Source: Prinsepia uniflora (Eukaryota; Streptophyta; Magnoliopsida; Rosales; Rosaceae). From it: 64,000 bases of DNA. A program made the position numbers and the translations under genes. Under the pieces are notes generated by a model, which was not told the DNA's origin, made no database searches, and worked only from the letters and a program-made list of their open reading frames with translations. The first letter of the stretch is position 1, and each line of letters starts with the position of its first letter. The stretch is from NCBI GenBank assembly GCA_032719365.1, contig CM064866.1, positions 79,749,227 through 79,813,226 on the forward strand. Reading direction: 5' to 3'. Shown one piece after another: positions 1 through 13,400 of the stretch.

Positions 1-74
1 TCTGGCGCCTCTTGTCAGACGGGAGCACGTCACATTCCATGGTAATCCCGGGGGGATTGGGATGGGTCGTGTCA
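1..74 (+). repeat. 3' end of a family C long LTR
   Basis: The first 74 bases match the terminal module of the family C LTR seen complete at 3920-10043: the cagacgggagcac motif, a taatcccgggggg stretch, and an end in gggtcgtgtca. The next bases resume a family A LTR in mid-sequence, so this is probably the right end of a family C LTR nested in family A. The left end lies outside the window, so the target duplication cannot be checked. Confidence 0.6.
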
Positions 75-2582
75 GGCATGCTTTCATCGGACGTCAGACG
101 AGCGAGATACGGGTCTAGAACGGTTAAGGGTAGAATCGTAATTTGGACATTAGGGGTATTTTGGTCTTTTTGTGCCTTGGGAATTGGGACAATCTGATAA
201 GGCCAAGTGTACAGCAATTGTTGGATATTTTGAGTTTGGGACCATGGGCTTGTGACACGTGCCCTATGTCTAGTGGGTTCTAGTTTGTGCACGGGTTCAA
301 TTAAATTGGATTGTTCGAGTGTGTAGTCGTGTTTTTGTGAGAGGGAAAAACAGAGACTGGGTAGAGAGGAGAATCGATCGAATTGCAGGGAAGTGTGAGG
401 CTTTGTGACCTGGTGAGAGTGAGTAGAGTTTAAGTAAGAACTGATGAGTGAGTTTGAGTGAGACTTTCGTAAGGAAAACTTGTGGGTGTGCGGGTTAAGT
501 TTTCAGGAAAACAGAGAAGAATCGAGGTGGTGGTGTTGCTGTGTTCGATCAAACCGTTCAATTTCAGAGTGGGGGAGTGATCAGAAGGCAGAGACGAGAC
601 GTTGGACGGGCTGGGATACGGCGGCGTTCACGGCAGCGCACAGACAGGTGAGGTTTCTCTGTTTCCTCTGTTTTGTCGTTTTGATTCAAAGTTTAAGTCG
701 TGAAGGTTGGGACTGAGTCGAAGGATTCTGTGGGTTCTACTAGGTTTAGGCAGTCCCTAGGAACCTCCAGTTGTGAAGCCGTGACGGGGGATTGCGTGGG
801 TGGTCGGAAGGAGAAACAGGGGTTTTCAGGTGGTTCATGTTTTGAGTTTGGGAGACAGGTTAGAGGTCGTGTTGTGGTGTTTTTTTTAGGGGAATAGATT
901 ACATAGACCAGGACGAAGCTATAGGAATCAAAAGGACTGAAATCGGATAGGAATTGAGGGAGAACCGGTCACGCCGGTTCAGTTTAGTTGAACCGGTTGG
1001 CCAGAGGTTGAAGATGACCATGTGTGCATGCGCGTGAAGCCCACGAGCAGCCCCTTTGGGCGGTGCGTGGGGAGGTTTCCGGGGAAGTGTCCAACTAGGT
1101 TTTTGGTCTAATCGTTGTAACGAAGATGTTGGGCAAGTTTCGGGACAATCAGACGTTGTTTCAGGTTAGTTCTTAGCGGTCGAGGGTTTAGGGTCCCGTT
1201 TAGTTATGTTTAGGTTACGGGAAAATTGGGGAAAATTAGGAGAACCTTTGTGGACGTGCTAGTGACTAGTCTTGGTGACTTGTGACAGGATCGGGAATCC
1301 CCGAGGATGACGAGGAACGTACATGACGTACAGGACTCGAGTGACATACCCGGTAACTGTGAGTGGACTCCTTCCTTAACACTGAGCATGCATAACTGCT
1401 TTTAATTACTTATTTTATGGTTTTACATGTGATTTCATGATTATTGAATATGCTATATCGGTTTTCCATAATTGCACGTTTTTCGAGAAATTACGATTTT
1501 TGGCACATTTTACGAGAAAGGCTTGACTTATGATTATGATGCCATGGTTTTGGGATTTCAAATGAAAAATGGTTTTCAATGATTATAATGGATTTTGAGA
1601 CATGATTTGGTGATCAACGTTTTCGGTTTTAGAATTGGATTTCAGTAAGCGGAATTTGGTTTTAAAGTTGAAAAGTGAATTTCCGGATTTGGGTTCGGAA
1701 TGACGGTTCTGGACGCCGGAAGGGCTTCAGACTAGTGATTTCGGATTCGAGTTTGGATATGAATTTAGAAATGGTTTTCAAATGGTTTTGGATTGGATTT
1801 GCTAGATCTGGTTATTGGGTTTAAAGACCCGGATTATGTTTGACGGGGAACGGGCCCGGATTGGGTTTAAAGACCCGGATTAAGTTTAAAGACTCGGGAG
1901 TTTAAAGACTTGGATATACTGATATTTCCCCCATAGGCCTGTTGAGTTTAAAGACTCAGGAGTTTAAAGACTCGGATTATATTGAAGCCTGGATTGAGTT
2001 TAAAGACTCGGGAGTTTAAAGACTCGGATAGATCCAGCAGGTTTGATCGGGTGATTATATTGGTATCTTATGCTTTACTGCTAATGTTTTTATAACGTTT
2101 ACCATACTGTGTTTATGTTGTTGCGGTTTCTATGATGAATGATATGATTTATAAATGTTTTCAGCTAATGGGTTATGCATGCATGTTTTCAAAACGGAGG
2201 GCCAAACCCTGGTTTGTTTATGAAATGGTTTTTGAAACTTTTATTCTTTTTGGTCCACTCACACTTTCTGGTTTTTAATTGCCCTCCAGGTCGTGGAGCT
2301 AGCGCGGGGGGTTTGACGTTGAGGCAAAGTCAGAGGCATAGAGCGACCCCAGAGTGTTTCCGACGTTTTTTCCGTTACGTTTCCCATTGTGCGTGTAGTA
2401 CTATTTACTTTGTTTTGTACTATGCTCTGTATAACGGTTGACTCGTTGGCTTTTAAATTATTCTTTGTCTGACAATGTAATTTGTGGTTTTTGTGAGGTT
2501 GTTTCGGTCTTTCGGTTGGGTTGTCAGACGGGAGCAGGGTTCACCTCGGTTATCGGGGTGATAATCGGGGTGGGTCCTGTCA
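75..2582 (+). repeat. Family A long LTR, left part missing
   Basis: Colinear with the family A LTRs at 10487-15913 and 27572-30569: the same order of gggtctagaa, gtgacacgtg and an internal cluster of gtttaaagactcgg subrepeats at about 1820-2030, then the terminal cagacgggagcaggg and the end gggtcctgtca at 2582. The first 200 or so bases of the family are absent because a family C LTR interrupts it at the window start. ORFs inside are short and not conserved between copies, so I read it as non-coding. Confidence 0.75.
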
Positions 2583-3824
2583 ATATAGGTAACTTGTATC
2601 AGTATACCCAAAAAAACTTGCATCATTCAGAGGATCAAGGGGGTTTGATTCATTCCTCAATGCATAGAGATAGAATGAGCTCATATTCGTTGTACCTCTG
2701 AGGTATCAGGAAATGTCTTTTATGCCATTTTAGTGGCGGCGTATTGGTGCAGGGCTAAAATCTAGCTAGCAAGTTCACAACTAATGAATCGTTCGATTTA
2801 GTGCCTTGAGTCAATTACAATAATGCGTATATTGCACTTAGATATGGAAAATCATGGTGTCAATATCTCTTCGTTATCATCTGATGAAATGGATCCTTCT
2901 TAGGATCACGACTACGGATGATCATGGACGTGCTTATAGGTTCCGCTTTATCTTCATTAAAGCGTCTCAACATCTTCTAGATGTAATTCCATTGGTGAAT
3001 TAAAATCCCATATGCATGGGTGATAGAAGTGTGTTCTTCCAAGATCCTTCATTTCAAATTCTAATTTCAGGTGCTTAGCGACTTCTTTGATCTCTTCAGG
3101 AGTACCAATTAGATTCATGTCATCGATATAAATTGTCCACCATAGTGAACCCGAAACTTATTTTCTTTATAAACACGCATGAGCATTATTCACATATCTG
3201 ACTCTGATCAAATACTCACTTAGACGATTATTTCAATCTATAAAGTGAATGCCTCAAATGAATGAAGAGCGTATTCCGTGGTCCTGGAACTCTTTGCATT
3301 AGGTATCTTAAGTCCTTAAGGAATTATATATATATATATATATATATCTCTAAATCCTCATAAAGATAAGCAGTAACCACATCCATAAGCTGCATTATAG
3401 GGAGAATACGTCTCCTCGTAATCAATCATAGGGTGTGAGAAAAAACCTTGCGCCACTAGACAAACTTCATATCTCACATTTTTTTCTTCTCATTATGCCT
3501 TCCTTACAAATACTCATTTAAATCCTAAAGTTTTAACATGGGGATGTGTGGGGAACTACAGATCCAGACACCTTCCTTTTTGTCAAGGAATCTAGTTTGA
3601 CATGGATTGCTTCTTTTCATTTTGGTCAGTCTTCTCTATGTTGGCATTCATCAATGGAGCGAGGTTTGATATCATCATTAGTTATTTCTCGATACTTACC
3701 GCGAGTAACTTATATATCATCGATGATAATATCATTCGGATTCTATATCTCACTTAAGCATGCATAACTTACCAAGATCTCTTTATTCTCGACGTGGGTT
3801 CAGGAGTTGGAGCATCCCCTAACA
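2583..3824 (-). pseudogene. Ty1/copia reverse transcriptase relic
   Basis: The minus strand carries recognisable copia reverse transcriptase pieces broken by stops and frameshifts. The clearest is at about 3040-3140, which reads YIDDMNLIGTPEEIKEVAKH followed by KLEFEMKDLG; YIDD is the polymerase catalytic motif. Upstream on the same strand (about 3380-3460) is a decayed LVAQGF...YEETYSP block that precedes the catalytic site in copia enzymes. A (TA)n run interrupts it at about 3329-3348. The piece belongs with the integrase and gag relics at 16079-20049; the TRIM at 3830-16073 splits them. Not functional. Confidence 0.75.
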
Positions 3825-3884
3825 TCATCTGTAAGACCTGTGTCTTAAGAAGAACGGTGAACAATCCCACAATCACTCGGGGTG

Positions 3885-3917
3885 GGGTGGGGGTGGGGGG
3901 GGGGGGGGGGGGGTGGG
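3885..3917 (+). repeat. G-rich tract in TRIM left LTR
   Basis: A run of G broken by a few T residues, ending three bases before the family C LTR starts. It could form a G-quadruplex. Its length is unreliable in most sequencing data. Confidence 0.7.
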
Positions 3918-6900
3918 AATGTAACGACCCATCCCGAATTCTAGAATTAGATTAGTAACTAATTAGGATTAGCGAGGTTAATCCGTGATTAGTTAGGCGA
4001 AATCAGACGATCAACGCAAAATGACCGTTTTGCCCCTAGGCGTGGGCAAAACGTTGACTTTTCGTTCAGGAGGTCAAATGGACTTTGACCGATGACCATG
4101 ATGTAGTTCGGGACGTCGCAAGTTCATAGACAAGTGGCACGTTCAATTCCAGCATTCGAGGAAGAAGTTATGACGTTCGGAAGTTCAATGACATTTTGGT
4201 AATTTTAGTTAAAAGGGGCAAATAGTTGACTTTTGGATCGGGAGGTCCGATGGCCAAGGACCGAAGACCATTACGTAGATCGGGACGATACGAATCCGTA
4301 GACAGGCGGCACGCTGAAATCGAACTTCGAACGGGAAAGTTATAGGTCATGGAAGGTCGATTTCACTTTGCACGTACTTCGAGACGATGATGACTTGACC
4401 TATTTTGATTGGCCAGATATTTTAAGTTGGACCCATGGATGAGTGACAAGTGTCACTCATCCCATTAAGCAATTTTCCTAAATTGTGGATCTACATAATT
4501 AAATACTATTATAATTATTATTTTATAATTAATCTTTCTAACACTCAATCCTAGCCATCCATTCTAATTAATCCCTCAAATCCTCACCACTCATCTCATC
4601 CCATCTCTCTCTCATCAGATATCAACATTTTCTTCTTTGTTCTTCTTCAAACCCGAAACCCCATATTCATCCCCTCCATACAAACAACCCACACGGCTCA
4701 CCTGGTTTCCTCACCACCATAATCATCATGTGTGCATGTGTGTGACCGTGAGAGAGTGATGAGGGACTGAGGACGACGGTGAAACGGTGGTGGAAACGGC
4801 AGAGGAACGGTGAACCCGCGAGGTAAGTTTTTATTCGAATTTCAGATATCAATTTTTAGTACGTTTTAGTCGAACCTAAGGATTGGGTTATGCTTATGGG
4901 GACCTTAGGAGAAGCTTGGGATTGTTTTTAAAGGCTAAGACGGCCGGGAGTGATGGTGTACGATGGAGGAACCCACCTCCTCCATGGCCGGCTTTTGAAG
5001 GTTCATTTTAGTTGCTTATCTTATGTTTTTAAGAGTGAAAAAGATAGGAAAGGATGATAGGAACACTTAGGGATTAAAATAGGTTGAAATGGACCGAAAA
5101 TGGACGGGTTTAGGTGTTGAACGGGTCCAGGCCGGTTCAGTTGCAAGCGAACCCGGTTCGGCCAATGGGGAAGATGATGAACAGTGCGCGCGTGATCTCA
5201 CACGTAGGAACCTTCCTTGGGCGCGTGGGAGCGCGTGAGAGACAATTTGGGAATGTTTTCAACATGTGAAATCTTCTATTCGATGTAACGAATATTTTGG
5301 GACTGATTTCGTGTCGATCGAACACCGTCTCGATAATGTTCGGGCCATCGGAAGGTTTTGCATCCGGATTAAAAATAGTTAAAAATTCCAGAAAATTACG
5401 GGGCTTTAGTGAGGGGTTATTTAAGTAGTTATTAACCTTCTATTACGATTTGGACAGGTTTGGGAGTCTCGGTGACGGTGATTGGCTAGGGAGAGCAGTA
5501 TGACACGTATATCGAGGCGGCAGCTCGGACGATCTGTGAGTGGACCTTGTTTTCTAAATTGATGCATGCATACATGTTTATTATATGTTTAAAATTCTTG
5601 TTTGTGATGCCATGAGTGCATTTGGATGTAATTACGTATTGGCACATATTTCGAGGCTTCGACCCTATACGGCGTCAATACGGGTTTGTACTTTCTTTAT
5701 TGGCTTAAATGAAATGGATTTGGATTTCCAAAAGGATAAACTCGGGTATGAGACCCATTTGGTTTTATCTCGGGCATATGATGCTATTGATGTCCTTCGG
5801 GTCTAAATCGGGGTGCGGCGAGTGCTATGTGCACGATGACAGACGATACGACGCTCGCCTCCGGATTGGGATGTGTTCCTACCGGAGAGGTCACAATGCA
5901 CGATCTATGGTCGGGCAGTCGATGGAGGCTCAACTTCGGAGTGCTGACGGTTCAGGATATCGATCGGTGATGAGTGCACCATGATCTTGTGGTGGTCACG
6001 TCGGTTGATTCGTTCACGGCGACATACCGAGATTGAGGGCGGTCCTGGATGGATGGTTGCATGCATCACTACGATCGGAGTCGTGACTGACCCTGAGATA
6101 TCGGGCACGATACCCAGCTGAGTCATATGTTCGGGTACGAGACCCAGTTACTTTACATTGATTATTTCGGGTCGGGGACCCTAATGGATTTTCAGGTTCA
6201 TGACGGTTTATGGGAACCGGAACGAACCCTTGAAAAGTCTTTATGATTCATGACGGTTTATGGGAACCGGACATGAATCCTTTGAAAGGTTCTAAAGATG
6301 TTTTCGATATGTATATGAATGGCATGAATGAGTTCGTTATATATATATATGTATGTATATATATTTATATACCTTCCTTTACTTAAATCTATCTCCTCCG
6401 GGGAGGGTCGTTGGCCTGGGTGGACCCCGGAGTAGTCACGGAGCACCGAATGAGTGGAGTCGCCCCCCAGTTGGAAGGCTTGGATCGTAACCTCAGGACG
6501 GGTCATTGGTCTTCGGACATTGACCTTGGACTCTGAGAGACTTGGGTTTGAGACCCCGGGTAACACGCGCGTAGCTTTGGAAACCGTGACAGGATTGGTT
6601 GTGTGATTATATGTATATATGATATATGATATGTGATGTACAATATATGATATGTGATGTGTACATATTTTGGGCTGAGTCCCGTATGGATTTGGGCAGT
6701 GGCCCGTATGGTTGGTATCTTTATGGATTTGGGCAGTGGCCCGTGTTTTCGGTTTCATTTACGATTTTAGGCTAAGGCCCTAATGAACGGTTTGATAAAT
6801 GGTTTTCGAATGCATGCATGCTTTTTAGTGAAGGGTACAAATGTCTTCGTTAAAATGTTTTTATAAACTCTTGTTTTGTCTACTCACAGCTTTTAATGTT

Positions 6901-6965
6901 TTGACTGCCCTTCAGGTTGACAGCGGATGTGGATTGTAGCAGAGACCAAGATATCACATACCTCA

Positions 6966-9909
6966 TGACAGTACCCATCCCAATCCCCCCGGGATTAACG
7001 AGGGATGACCCTGCTCCCGTCTGACACGAAGTGTCAGACAAGGGATATTTCCGACCTTTGCCCTCCCGGGCTATCAGAGTACGCCAGGATCCGGAGGAGG
7101 CATGTGATATCTCGATCTCTGCTACAGTCCACATCCGCTGTCAACCTGAAGGGTATTAAAAACAGAAAGACTGTGAGTGGACAAAAATAAAGAATTTAAA
7201 AAAACAATTCCATAAAAGACATTTATACCCTCCACTAAAAAGCATGCATGCATAGTAAAACCATTTATCCAATAATATATGTTAAAACATCCATAATTAG
7301 GGTCTCAGCCCCAAATTCTGTAAATACGAGTCACCCGGGCTCCTGCCCAAAACCATTTATAGAAAACCATAGTACAGTAAACATACGAGGGATCTCAGCC
7401 CAAATCCATTTATCATCATAAAACACAGTTTTCCAACCAGATTGAAATCATGTTTATCCAATATATTCATATCCAGAACCTGTCACGGTAAAATAAAGCT
7501 ACACGTGTGCTAACCGGGGTCTCAAACCCAAGTCTCTCCAGGGTCCACCCAGGTCAATGTCCGTAGATCAAGGACCCTCCCTGGAGGTAACGAACCATGC
7601 CCATCCTGAGAGTAAGGAACCCAACTGGGGGGCGACTCCACTCAGTCAGTGCTCCGTGACTACTCCGGGGTTCACCCAGGCCAACGACCCTCCCCGGAGG
7701 AGACAATCATATATAAAGGATGGAATATGAAAAACCTTTGGAAATCATTCTTGAAACCTTTCCAGGATTCATGCCCGGCCCCCATAAGCCGTCATGAACC
7801 ATAAAATCCTTTCATGGGTTCATGCCGGTTCCCATAAACCGTCATGACCCGTAAATCCATTTCAGGGGTTCATGCCGGTTCCCATAAACCGTCATGACCC
7901 GTAAAAACCATTTGTAACACATAGCTGGGCACTAGGCCCGAATTCACATAGAAACTGGACCCCCGGTCCGAATCGTAAACCAATTGGGCCTCCGGCCCGA
8001 TTCCGTAAATCAAATGGACCTCAAGTCCGAGAATTACCTTTTCAAATCCAAAATTATTTCATTAAATTATTTCCAAGACCATAAGAATGGAAAATCGGAG
8101 TAAAACCGAAAAACCTCGATTTACGTGCAAGCACGTAAATCGCCTCGAAATACGTGAAACCATATAAATCACCAGCATCCAAATCAACATCATAAAATCA
8201 TATTCATAATCCATTTGGAAATCCAAAACCATTTTTATTTAGACCAATAAAGACATACAGTCCCGTATAGGAACCGTATAGGGCCGAAACCTCGAAATAC
8301 GTGCATATACGTAACCACACATCCAAATGCACTCATGGCAACACAAACAAGTATTTAAAACATATAATAAACATTTATGCATGCACCAATTTAGAAAACA
8401 AGGTCCACTCACAGACCGTCCGAGCTGCCGCCTCGATTTGCGTGCCATACGATCTCCCGAGCCGATCACCGTCACCGGGACTTCCAAACCTGTCCAAATT
8501 AATTTAGAGGGTTACTAACTACTTATATAACCCCTCACTAAAGCCCCGTAATTTTTCCGTATTTTTAACTATTTTTAATCCCGAACCTAAACCTTCCGAT
8601 GCCCCGAAACATATCGAGACGGTGTCCGATTGACACGAAACCAGTCCCAAAATGTTCGTTACATCGAATAGATGATTTCGTATGTTGAACACATCCCCAA
8701 AAACCCTAGCACGCGCCCACACGCGCCACTGGAAGTTGCCTGCGCGTGGGCCTCACGCGCCGCTACAGTGCCCGTCGTCCTCCTTCGATCGAACCGGTCC
8801 GGGCCGGCCGGTCCGGTCCATCCCCTGCAACTGGACCGGCGTAACCGGTCCAGGCCTCCTTCTCCCTCATTTTCGGTCCGATTTTCTCCATTCCAATTCC
8901 TAAATTCCTATTTTCTCATTTCCAATCTATTCCAATCCCTAAATCTAAGAAAAACCCACCCGAAACCCCTCGTTCGAAATGGACCTCACGGCCCAGTTTT
9001 TCCCCACCGTTCCCACGGCCTCCTCCGTCGTGAACCAGCCTTCAAACCTTCCTAAAACTATCCTAGCAACCTATTTAGTTCAGTGGAAACATCCAAATCG
9101 GCCCATAACAATTAATAGTGAAACTGGACAAAATCGGGTAAAACCGATTACCTCGATCTCTTCCTCCTCCGCCGTCCACGGCGGTGCGTCCTGGGCCGGC
9201 CACCAGCGTCCACCGGTCCATCCTCACTCTCTGGTCTCTCCTGTATGATCATTGGAAAGGGTTGAATGGGTTTGGGTGAGAAATGGGATCGGGTTCGGTT
9301 GGAGGAAAAATGGAAAATGATCGATGATGAAGGAATGGGAGATGCATGTATGTGGGATGGTAACCAGTGGATGGGTGACAAGTGTCACTCATCCATTGGT
9401 TGCTGAAAAGTAGTTGAGCCCACTAAAGACAAATGGTCCTCGTAAAACGTGTCGCCGGGAATAGTATCCCGAAACTTTCGTGAACCGTAACTTCGCCGTC
9501 GAACGTCCGAATTCGACGTGCCGCCTGTCTACGGATTCGTATCGTCCTTATCTACGTAACGGTCTTCGGCCCTCGGCCATCGAACTTCCCGGTCAAAAAG
9601 TCAACTTTTGACCCCTTTTATCCAAAATTACCAAAATGCCCCTAAATTTCCGAACGTCATAACTTCCTCCTCGAACGTCGGAATTGAATGTGCCACCTGC
9701 CTATGAACTCGTGACGTCACGAACTACGTCACGGTCATCGGTCAAAGTCCATTTGACTGCCCGATTGAAAAGTCAACGTTTTGCCACCACCAGGGGCAAA
9801 ACGGTCATTTCGCATCGTTCGTCCGATTTCGCTCTACTAATCACGGATTAGCCTCACTAATCGTGATTAGTCACTAATCTAATCATGAAATTCGGGACGG
9901 GTCGTTACA
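6966..9909 (-). repeat. Family C solo LTR, inverted inside its own family
   Basis: On the minus strand it starts tgtaacgaccc (9909) and ends gtactgtca (6966). It is flanked by a perfect 5-bp direct repeat, cctca, at 6961-6965 and 9910-9914. Length is 2944 bp. It is the reverse complement of most of the surrounding LTR, so 3920-9909 forms a large inverted repeat with arms of roughly 2.9-3.0 kb and almost no spacer. A perfect 9-bp stem (7019-7027 with 7031-7039, loop gaa) lies near its LTR 3' end. Confidence 0.88.
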
Positions 9910-9969
9910 CCTCATCCGGATCCTGGCGTATTCTGATAGCCGAGAGGGCAAAGGTTGGAAATATCCCTT

Positions 9970-9990
9970 GTCTGACACTTTGTGTCAGAC
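9970..9990 (+). other. Perfect 9-bp hairpin near the 3' end of the family C LTR
   Basis: gtctgacac at 9970-9978, loop ttt, gtgtcagac at 9982-9990, followed directly by gggagcaggg. The same two arms recur near the ends of LTR families A, E and F, with variable loop length. Confidence 0.7.
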
Positions 9991-10272
9991 GGGAGCAGGG
10001 TCGTCCCTCGTTAATCCCGGGGGGATCGAGATGGGTCCTGTCAGGAATGTGAAATGTTTTATATGTGTGAGCACGTATCTATCTAGCATAAGATCTTTTG
10101 TGAGCTCACTGACTTTGAGTTGGGTTGGAACTCCAAAGGTAAGCGAGTTCGGACTGGTGCAATCCCAAGATTGGTGACTTACTAGGAAGTCGCACGTGAA
10201 TTAACAGAAATAAAACCGTAAGGGATGAGCCCAAAGCGGACAATATTGTGCTAGATGGGTCGAGCCGTGACA

Positions 10273-10347
10273 CAATGGTATCAGAGATGGATCCCGACCT
10301 GAAGTGTTTTAGCAAGGATACTGGGCTCCAAGGGAGGGGGGGTGGAT
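10273..10347 (+). other. TRIM internal region: primer site and polypurine tract
   Basis: Only 75 bases separate the two TRIM LTRs. The tggtatcagag at 10276-10286 matches the primer-binding site used with plant initiator methionine tRNA. The purine run at 10330-10346 (aagggagggggggtgga) is the polypurine tract just before the right LTR. No ORF fits here. Confidence 0.85.
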
Positions 10348-10486
10348 TGTAAGACCCGTTTCTTGGGAAGAACGGTGAAGAATGGTGAACAATCCCACAT
10401 CGCTCAAGGAGGGAAAGATGAAATGTCTTATATGTGTGGGCACATATCTATCTAGCACGAGACCTTTTGGGAGCTCACTGGCTTTG

Positions 10487-13400
10487 TGTAACGACCCGTC
10501 CCGGAAGTTAGGGTTAAGATAGTGCTTAAGATGGGATTAGTGAGACTAATCAGAGGTTAGTGGGTGATGGGTGGTTCATTAGAATAGAATCACGATTTTG
10601 CCCCTAGACTGGGCAAAAAGTTGACTTTTAGTTCGGGAGGCCAAATGGACTTTGACCGATGAGTGTGACGTAGTCCGGGACGTCACGAATCCGTAGACAG
10701 GCGGCACGTGTTCATCAGAGTTAGGATGGGTGAGTTACGGGTCTAGAAAGGTAGTGGAATTATGGTAATTTTGAGTTCAAAGAAGGGCATTTTGGTCTTT
10801 TGGTTGTTTGGGCATTGTGCAACCAGATCAGGACAAGTGTACAGTGAGATGAGGATATTTTTGGAAAGGGACCATGGGATTGGTGACACGTGCAGTGTGT
10901 GTAGTGGGTTCTAGGCCGTGCACGGTGTGTGTTTAATTTGTGCCCGTGTGTGTGTGTTCGAACATGAGAAACAGAGGGTGAGTTGGAGAGAAAATCGATC
11001 AAGTGAAGGGAGTGTTTGTGTGTTCTGGTGAGCGGATGAGAGACTGGAGATCGAGTGAGAGACAGTGAGTGAGTGGTGAGGGCAACTCGTGACAGGACCC
11101 GCCCCGATCCCACAGGGACCACAAAGGGGACGTGCCCTGCTCCCGTCTGACACCCAAAATTCATACCAATTTTAACCTCAAAACATCAAATGCATAAATA
11201 ACCAAATTAAAGTTATACATCAAATCCGAATTAAACAGATGTCAGACAAGGGATGAAATCTAAAATTACAATTTGCGAGCACGACTCTAAAATAAACCTG
11301 CGGGTAAACCACCCAACAGGGGTTCAGGTACGCAGAAGTAGATCTATGCCTCAGCCTCAGGATCCTCCTCTACCTCGGTAGCACCGCCTGGAAGGGTTAC
11401 CAAAATAATAAGGGTGAGTGGGCCGAAACTCAAGTTTATAAAATCGTTTAGTAAGTAAAAGATATAATTTACCCCTCCGTTTTCCAAACATGCATGCATC
11501 AGCATTTAAAACCATAAATCATATAATATGAACCATAAGGCATGTAATAAAATCATAAGATAAATTTTAGCCACTGCACTATAACTCCGGTCCAGACATC
11601 CCCGATGTCTAACGTCCTTGACGTCCGATAAGGTCTCAGTCTCAAGGCTACACGTGCCACTCGGGTCTCAATTCCGAGTCCAATCCCCGAACCCTGTCCG
11701 GGTAAGGCATCTCAAATACCTAGCGTCCTAGACGCTCGACGTCCTTGACGTCCAATAAGCAATCCTGCTCCTGAGTCATTTTACGGTCCGGTTCCTCCAT
11801 AGAATGACCCCTCGCAGGCAATGCGCCATGACCACTCCGGGGTACCACATCCGGAGGAGACAGTATCATAAGAATGGATCCATACAGTGCAGTACCAAAT
11901 ACATTTTATTGATATGCAAAACATATATATATATACATAGATAAAATCCAAACCGATCGTTAAGTTTCATCAGACGGGTTTCAAACCCAAATACCGTGAA
12001 ACGTGCCATAACCATAATTTCAATATCATCAAAACCGTTTCTTGATTCCAGCATGTGAACATATGAGTAAATCGGAAAACATTTAAGCATGCAAGGTTTA
12101 ATGAAATCGGGCCCACTCACAGTACGATCCCGCGGTGAACCTGCGCGTACGAACTTGTACCGGGATTATCGTACAATTCCTGTCAGTCCAAATCACATGT
12201 AAGGGTCACTACAAGTCTTAAATATTTAACCAAAAAGTTCGAAACAAAAACCGGCTCGGGGAAGCCGTCCAACACGCTTCCCGAGACAACGGCCCTAAAC
12301 TGACCCTCCCAAACTATCTCATATCAACATGGTTAATTCATCAAAAATGTTCAGAATGATGAGAGGAACAAAAGTCATGTTGATCGTGATCAGAGATAAG
12401 GTCCAACGCGCCCTCACGCGCCGCCCAAAGTGGCTGCGCGTGAAAGTCACGCGCCTGACACTGTAGATGCTACAGTGTCACCCTCTTCACCCGTTTGTCT
12501 GTAATACGGGCCTGCCACCCGCGGCTTGACCCGGTTAATTAACCGTCAATTTCCACTCGATTTCACTCGTATTTGATCCTAACATGTCCATTAACTATCC
12601 AATTTAGGTTCTGAGTCAAAAATCAACCTCAATGGTCCCTTAAATTGACCCTCGACCCGTGATCAACTAAACGGGTCAATCACCAGAACTCCCTGGTTTC
12701 GAACCCATTCTCCAATTAATCTTCACAGGAAGCATAATAGGATCAAAACGAACTAAAATGAATGATCAATTGGGCCTGAAAGTACCTGGAGGTTGTCGTC
12801 CCAAGCTCTGCAACTTCTCTGAAAACGGCAGCCTCCGTTCCAGCTCAACCGTGGCTGATTCCCTTCGAACTCGACGTGGTTGAGTTCCTGATGTTCCCAG
12901 AAGACTAAACCAAGTCTTGGTTTGGTCCAACAAGCACCAGAAATTAAACTCCGAAATTCCCTCCAATTTTCCAGAAACTGAATTCTCTGGTTTTCCTCTC
13001 AAGCTCACTGTCCTCTCCTCAGTAGATTGTAGTACACACCATTCCTACTCTGTTTAAACAAACTGAGCCGTCCAACAGCTCGTGGAAACCCAGCCTGGCC
13101 ACTGAGAGTTTCCAGCAAGGTTTCGAATCTTGAATTAACAAATGGTGCCATTGTCTGATGAATCGATCATCCCACGTTCCCACTACCTTTAAGGCTTAAA
13201 TAAAACCTTCCTTTACAGTTCATTACGAGTTAAACTAATGGGATTACTCAGAATCACCACCCACGGTGGTGCAGCCATGTTCTCCCACGATTTGCTACAG
13301 TAACCCGTGAGTGAAATGACCAAAATGCCCCTAGTTCAGAAATTACCAAAATGTCCTTCACTTTTCAGACCCGTAACTCAGCCATCCGAAGTCTGATTTC

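Larger units (their letters stand above)
3920..10043 (+). repeat. Family C long LTR, interrupted by an inverted copy
   Basis: Starts tgtaacgaccc at 3920 and ends gggtcctgtca at 10043. The flanks share ggaa (3916-3919 and 10044-10047), a weak target duplication beside a G tract. After removing the nested copy at 6966-9909 and one target repeat, its own length is about 3.17 kb. No internal region or partner LTR is seen, so it is probably a solo LTR. The 5' part contains two similar modules of gttgactttt plus a ggcac motif (about 4050-4140 and 4225-4315). The small ORFs within it are not conserved coding sequence. Confidence 0.8.

Noticed and set aside
6258..6758. 166-residue minus-strand ORF
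   Set aside because: Falls in the family C LTR, contains TA-repeat-derived residues (YIYTYIYIY), and is not kept in the inverted sister LTR.
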